Shown here piece after piece: positions 5,926 to 8,075 of a stretch of DNA of 8,075 nucleotides (within the stretch, counting starts at the first letter, position 1; the number at the start of each line of letters is the position of its first letter). The notes under the pieces were generated by a model. That model ran no database searches, was not told the DNA's origin, and was given only the letters and a program-made list of their open reading frames with translations. The DNA is from Actinomycetes bacterium (GTDB lineage: Bacteria > Actinomycetota > Actinomycetes > Actinomycetales > Cellulomonadaceae). The stretch covers positions 1-8,075 of the forward strand of contig JAEWOA010000038.1 in assembly GCA_023461115.1 (NCBI GenBank), given 5' to 3'. The position numbers and the translations under genes were made by a program.

Positions 5926-5931
5926 GGTGCG

Positions 5932-8075
5932 GTGAACGCGAAGGCTCCCCTGGCCCAGACCGTGGGCTGGTCCGACCTTGACCTGCGGGCGGTCGACACC
6001 GTCCGTGTCCTGGCCGCGGACGCCGTGGAGAAGGTCGGCAACGGCCACCCCGGCACCGCGATCAGCCTCGCGCCCGCGGCGTACCTGCTGTACCAGACGG
6101 TCATGCGCCACGACCCGACGGACCCGCACTGGCTGGGCCGCGACCGGTTCATCCTCTCCGCGGGGCACTCGTGCCTGACGCAGTACATCCAGCTCTACCT
6201 GGGCGGGTTCGGCCTCGAGCTCGAGGACCTGCAGGCCCTGCGCACCTGGGGCTCCAAGACCCCGGGGCACCCCGAGTACAAGCACACCCAGGGCGTCGAG
6301 ATCACCACGGGCCCACTGGGCCAGGGCCTCTCGTCGGCCGTGGGCTTCGCGATGGCGCAGCGCCGCGAGCGCAACCTGCTGGACCCCAACGCGGCGCCGG
6401 GCACGAGCCCGTTCGACCACTACACGTACGTCATCTGCTCCGACGGCGACCTGCAGGAGGGCGTCACGAGCGAGGCGTCGTCGATCGCCGGGACGCAGGA
6501 GCTCGGCAACCTCGTCGTGGTGTGGGACGACAACCACATCTCGATCGAGGGCGACACGGAGATCGCCTTCACGGAGGACGTGCTGGCCCGCTACGAGGCC
6601 TACGGCTGGCACGTTCAGTTCGTCGACTGGACCGCGGGCGGCGAGTACCGCGAGGACGTCGACGCGTTGGCCGCGGCGATCGAGGCCGCGAAGGCCGTGA
6701 CCGACAAGCCGTCCTTCATCGGCCTGCGCACGCTCATCTCCTGGCCCGTGCCGGGCAAGACGAACGACCACTCGTCCCACGGCTCGAAGCTCGGCGCCGA
6801 CGCGGTGCGCGGCCTCAAGGAGGTCCTCGAGTTCGACCCGGAGCGCACGTTCCAGGTGGACGACGACGTGATCGCGCACACCCGGTCGCTGGCGGACCGC
6901 GCCGCGGCCGCGCGCGCGCAGTGGCAGGTCGGCTACGACGCCTGGCGCGCGGGCAACCCGGACAAGGCCGCGCTGCTCGACCGGCTCGTCGCGCACGAGC
7001 TCCCCGAGAACTGGGACGACGCGCTCCCGGTGTTCCCGGCAGGCAAGGCGATCGCGACGCGCGCGGCTTCCGGCGAGGTGCTCTCCGCGATCGCCGACGA
7101 GCTGCCCGAGCTCTGGGGCGGCTCGGCCGACCTCGCGGGCTCCAACAACACGACCATGAAGGGCGCGACGTCCTTCATCCCCGCCAAGCGCTCGACTCAC
7201 GAGTTCGGGGGCGACGAGTTCGGCCGCACGCTGCACTTCGGCATCCGTGAGCACGGCATGGGCGCGATCCTGTCCGGGATCACGCTGCACGGCTTGACGC
7301 GCGCGTACGGCGGCACGTTCCTGCAGTTCGCGGACTACATGCGCGGCTCGGTGCGCCTGGCGTCCCTCATGGGCGTCCCGTCGATCTACGTGTGGACGCA
7401 CGACTCGATCGGCCTGGGCGAGGACGGCCCGACGCACCAGCCCGTCGAGCACCTCACCGCGCTGCGCGCGATCCCGGGCCTGACGATCGTCCGGCCGGCC
7501 GACGCGAACGAGACCGCGCAGGCATGGAAGGCAGTCCTCGAGCACCGCGACGGGCCGGTCGGCCTGATCCTCACGCGCCAGAATGTGCCGACGTTCCCGC
7601 GCGACGAGGACGGCTTCTCGTCGGCCGCCGGCGTCAAGAAGGGCGCGTACACGCTCATCGACGCGAGCACGGGCGACCCCGAGGTGATCCTCATCGGCAC
7701 CGGCTCGGAGGTGCAGCTCGCGGTCGAGGCTCGCGAGACGCTCGAGGCCGCGGGCATCGCGACCCGCGTGGTGTCGGCGCCGTCGCTCGAGTGGTTCGCG
7801 GAGCAGGACGCCGCCTACCGCGAGTCGGTGCTGCCCGCGTCGGTGCGCGCGCGCGTCTCGGTCGAGGCCGGGCTCGCGATGTCGTGGCACAAGCTCGTCG
7901 GAGACGCCGGTCGCTCGGTGTCGCTCGAGCACTTCGGCGCCTCGGCCGCGTTCGAGACGCTCTACCGCGAGTTCGGCATCACGGCTGACGCCGTGGTGGC
8001 GGCCGCGCACGAGTCGCTCGCCGCGGCGCGCGGCGACAGCGCGCCGTCGGCCGCCGGCGCGGCCCCGGCCAGCAC
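5932..8075 (+). CDS. tkt: Transketolase (3' end cut by window edge)
   Basis: 714 codons are visible with no stop; the family is usually about 660-720 residues, so the end must be close. Transketolase moves two-carbon ketol units between sugar phosphates using thiamine diphosphate in the non-oxidative pentose phosphate pathway. The N-terminal cofactor domain has V-G-N-G-H-P-G-T at 35-42 (His39), S-A-G-H-S at 76-80 (His79) and G-P-L-G-Q-G. It also carries the diphosphate/metal motif with S-D-G-D-L-Q-E-G near 170-177 and D-D-N-H-I-S at 199-204. The pyrimidine-binding domain has G-S-A-D-L-A-G-S-N, I-R-E-H-G-M with probable catalytic Glu440, and D-S-I-G-L-G-E-D-G-P-T-H-Q-P at about 491-504. A C-terminal domain (G-T-G-S-E-V-Q-L-A) follows and ends in an Ala/Pro/Ser-rich tail. 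GTG 5932 is the first start after an in-frame TGA at 5923; a GAGG lies 4 nt upstream. It diverges from ctaB. Confidence 0.97.
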   Translation, partial: MNAKAPLAQTVGWSDLDLRAVDTVRVLAADAVEKVGNGHPGTAISLAPAAYLLYQTVMRHDPTDPHWLGRDRFILSAGHSCLTQYIQLYLGGFGLELEDLQALRTWGSKTPGHPEYKHTQGVEITTGPLGQGLSSAVGFAMAQRRERNLLDPNAAPGTSPFDHYTYVICSDGDLQEGVTSEASSIAGTQELGNLVVVWDDNHISIEGDTEIAFTEDVLARYEAYGWHVQFVDWTAGGEYREDVDALAAAIEAAKAVTDKPSFIGLRTLISWPVPGKTNDHSSHGSKLGADAVRGLKEVLEFDPERTFQVDDDVIAHTRSLADRAAAARAQWQVGYDAWRAGNPDKAALLDRLVAHELPENWDDALPVFPAGKAIATRAASGEVLSAIADELPELWGGSADLAGSNNTTMKGATSFIPAKRSTHEFGGDEFGRTLHFGIREHGMGAILSGITLHGLTRAYGGTFLQFADYMRGSVRLASLMGVPSIYVWTHDSIGLGEDGPTHQPVEHLTALRAIPGLTIVRPADANETAQAWKAVLEHRDGPVGLILTRQNVPTFPRDEDGFSSAAGVKKGAYTLIDASTGDPEVILIGTGSEVQLAVEARETLEAAGIATRVVSAPSLEWFAEQDAAYRESVLPASVRARVSVEAGLAMSWHKLVGDAGRSVSLEHFGASAAFETLYREFGITADAVVAAAHESLAAARGDSAPSAAGAAPAS

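Larger units (their letters stand above)
5518..5931. other. Divergent intergenic region between ctaB and tkt
   Basis: 414 bp without a confident gene. It should hold the promoters and 5' leaders of both divergent genes. Visible contents are a possible ctaB -10 (5607-5612), a GC-rich tandem repeat (5696-5756), a possible tkt -10 (5802-5807), a possible 37-codon upstream ORF (5812-5925) and a 7-bp hairpin (5897-5918). I recognise no tRNA, known riboswitch or insertion sequence remnant. A weak GC inverted repeat (GGCGC near 5677, GCGCC near 5691) precedes the tandem repeat; in DNA this GC-rich it may be chance. Confidence 0.85.

Noticed and set aside
3481..5931. dif or parS sites near xerD and parA
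   Set aside because: I looked for the palindromic parS-like sequence and for an AT-rich dif-like core in the gaps and found neither.
5887..8010. Minus-strand open frame of about 700 codons opposite tkt
   Set aside because: It is an Arg/Val/Ala-rich low-complexity translation that mirrors the third-position GC bias of tkt. It has no domain and no good start signal.
7990..8075. Extra fused domain at the transketolase C-terminus
   Set aside because: The Ala/Pro/Ser-rich tail could be a linker, but the length already matches a full transketolase and the window ends, so no extra domain can be supported.

Overview
The window looks like ordinary chromosomal housekeeping DNA from a very high-GC actinobacterium. 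The gene content and order (scpA-scpB-rluB-tyrA, and tkt divergent from ctaB) fit the Actinobacteria. Protein style and codon use suggest Micrococcales, possibly Cellulomonas-like; that placement is an inference from memory, not a search.

Layout. Bases 1-5517 are transcribed on the minus strand, so in transcription order they read ctaB (heme O synthase), xerD (tyrosine recombinase), parA-like ATPase, scpA, scpB, rluB (23S rRNA pseudouridine synthase) and the first 58 codons of tyrA (prephenate dehydrogenase), which leaves the window at base 1. From parA onward every gene overlaps the next: parA/scpA by up to 32 nt, and scpA/scpB, scpB/rluB and rluB/tyrA each by 4 nt (ATGA, ATGA, GTGA). This is a tightly translationally coupled chain. 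ctaB and xerD are 14 nt apart and probably form their own transcript. A 57-67 nt gap with a candidate -10 box separates xerD from parA.

Bases 5518-5931 are a 414-bp divergent intergenic region between ctaB (minus) and tkt (plus). It holds a five-unit tandem repeat, candidate -10 elements for both directions, a possible 37-codon upstream ORF that ends 6 nt before tkt, and a short hairpin just before the tkt start. Bases 5932-8075 are tkt (transketolase), essentially complete but cut at the window edge before its stop codon.

How the genes work together. ScpA (kleisin) and ScpB are the non-SMC subunits of the SMC condensin complex. The ParA-like ATPase encoded directly ahead of them and XerD, which resolves chromosome dimers, also serve chromosome organisation and segregation. 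RluB and TyrA are unrelated passengers of the same operon, as in many actinobacteria. CtaB supplies heme O for cytochrome oxidase, and Tkt serves the non-oxidative pentose phosphate pathway. I see no mobile element, CRISPR array, RNA gene, defence system or biosynthetic cluster. I found no convincing undescribed system; the points most worth a second look are the tkt leader region and the orphan ParA coupled to scpAB.
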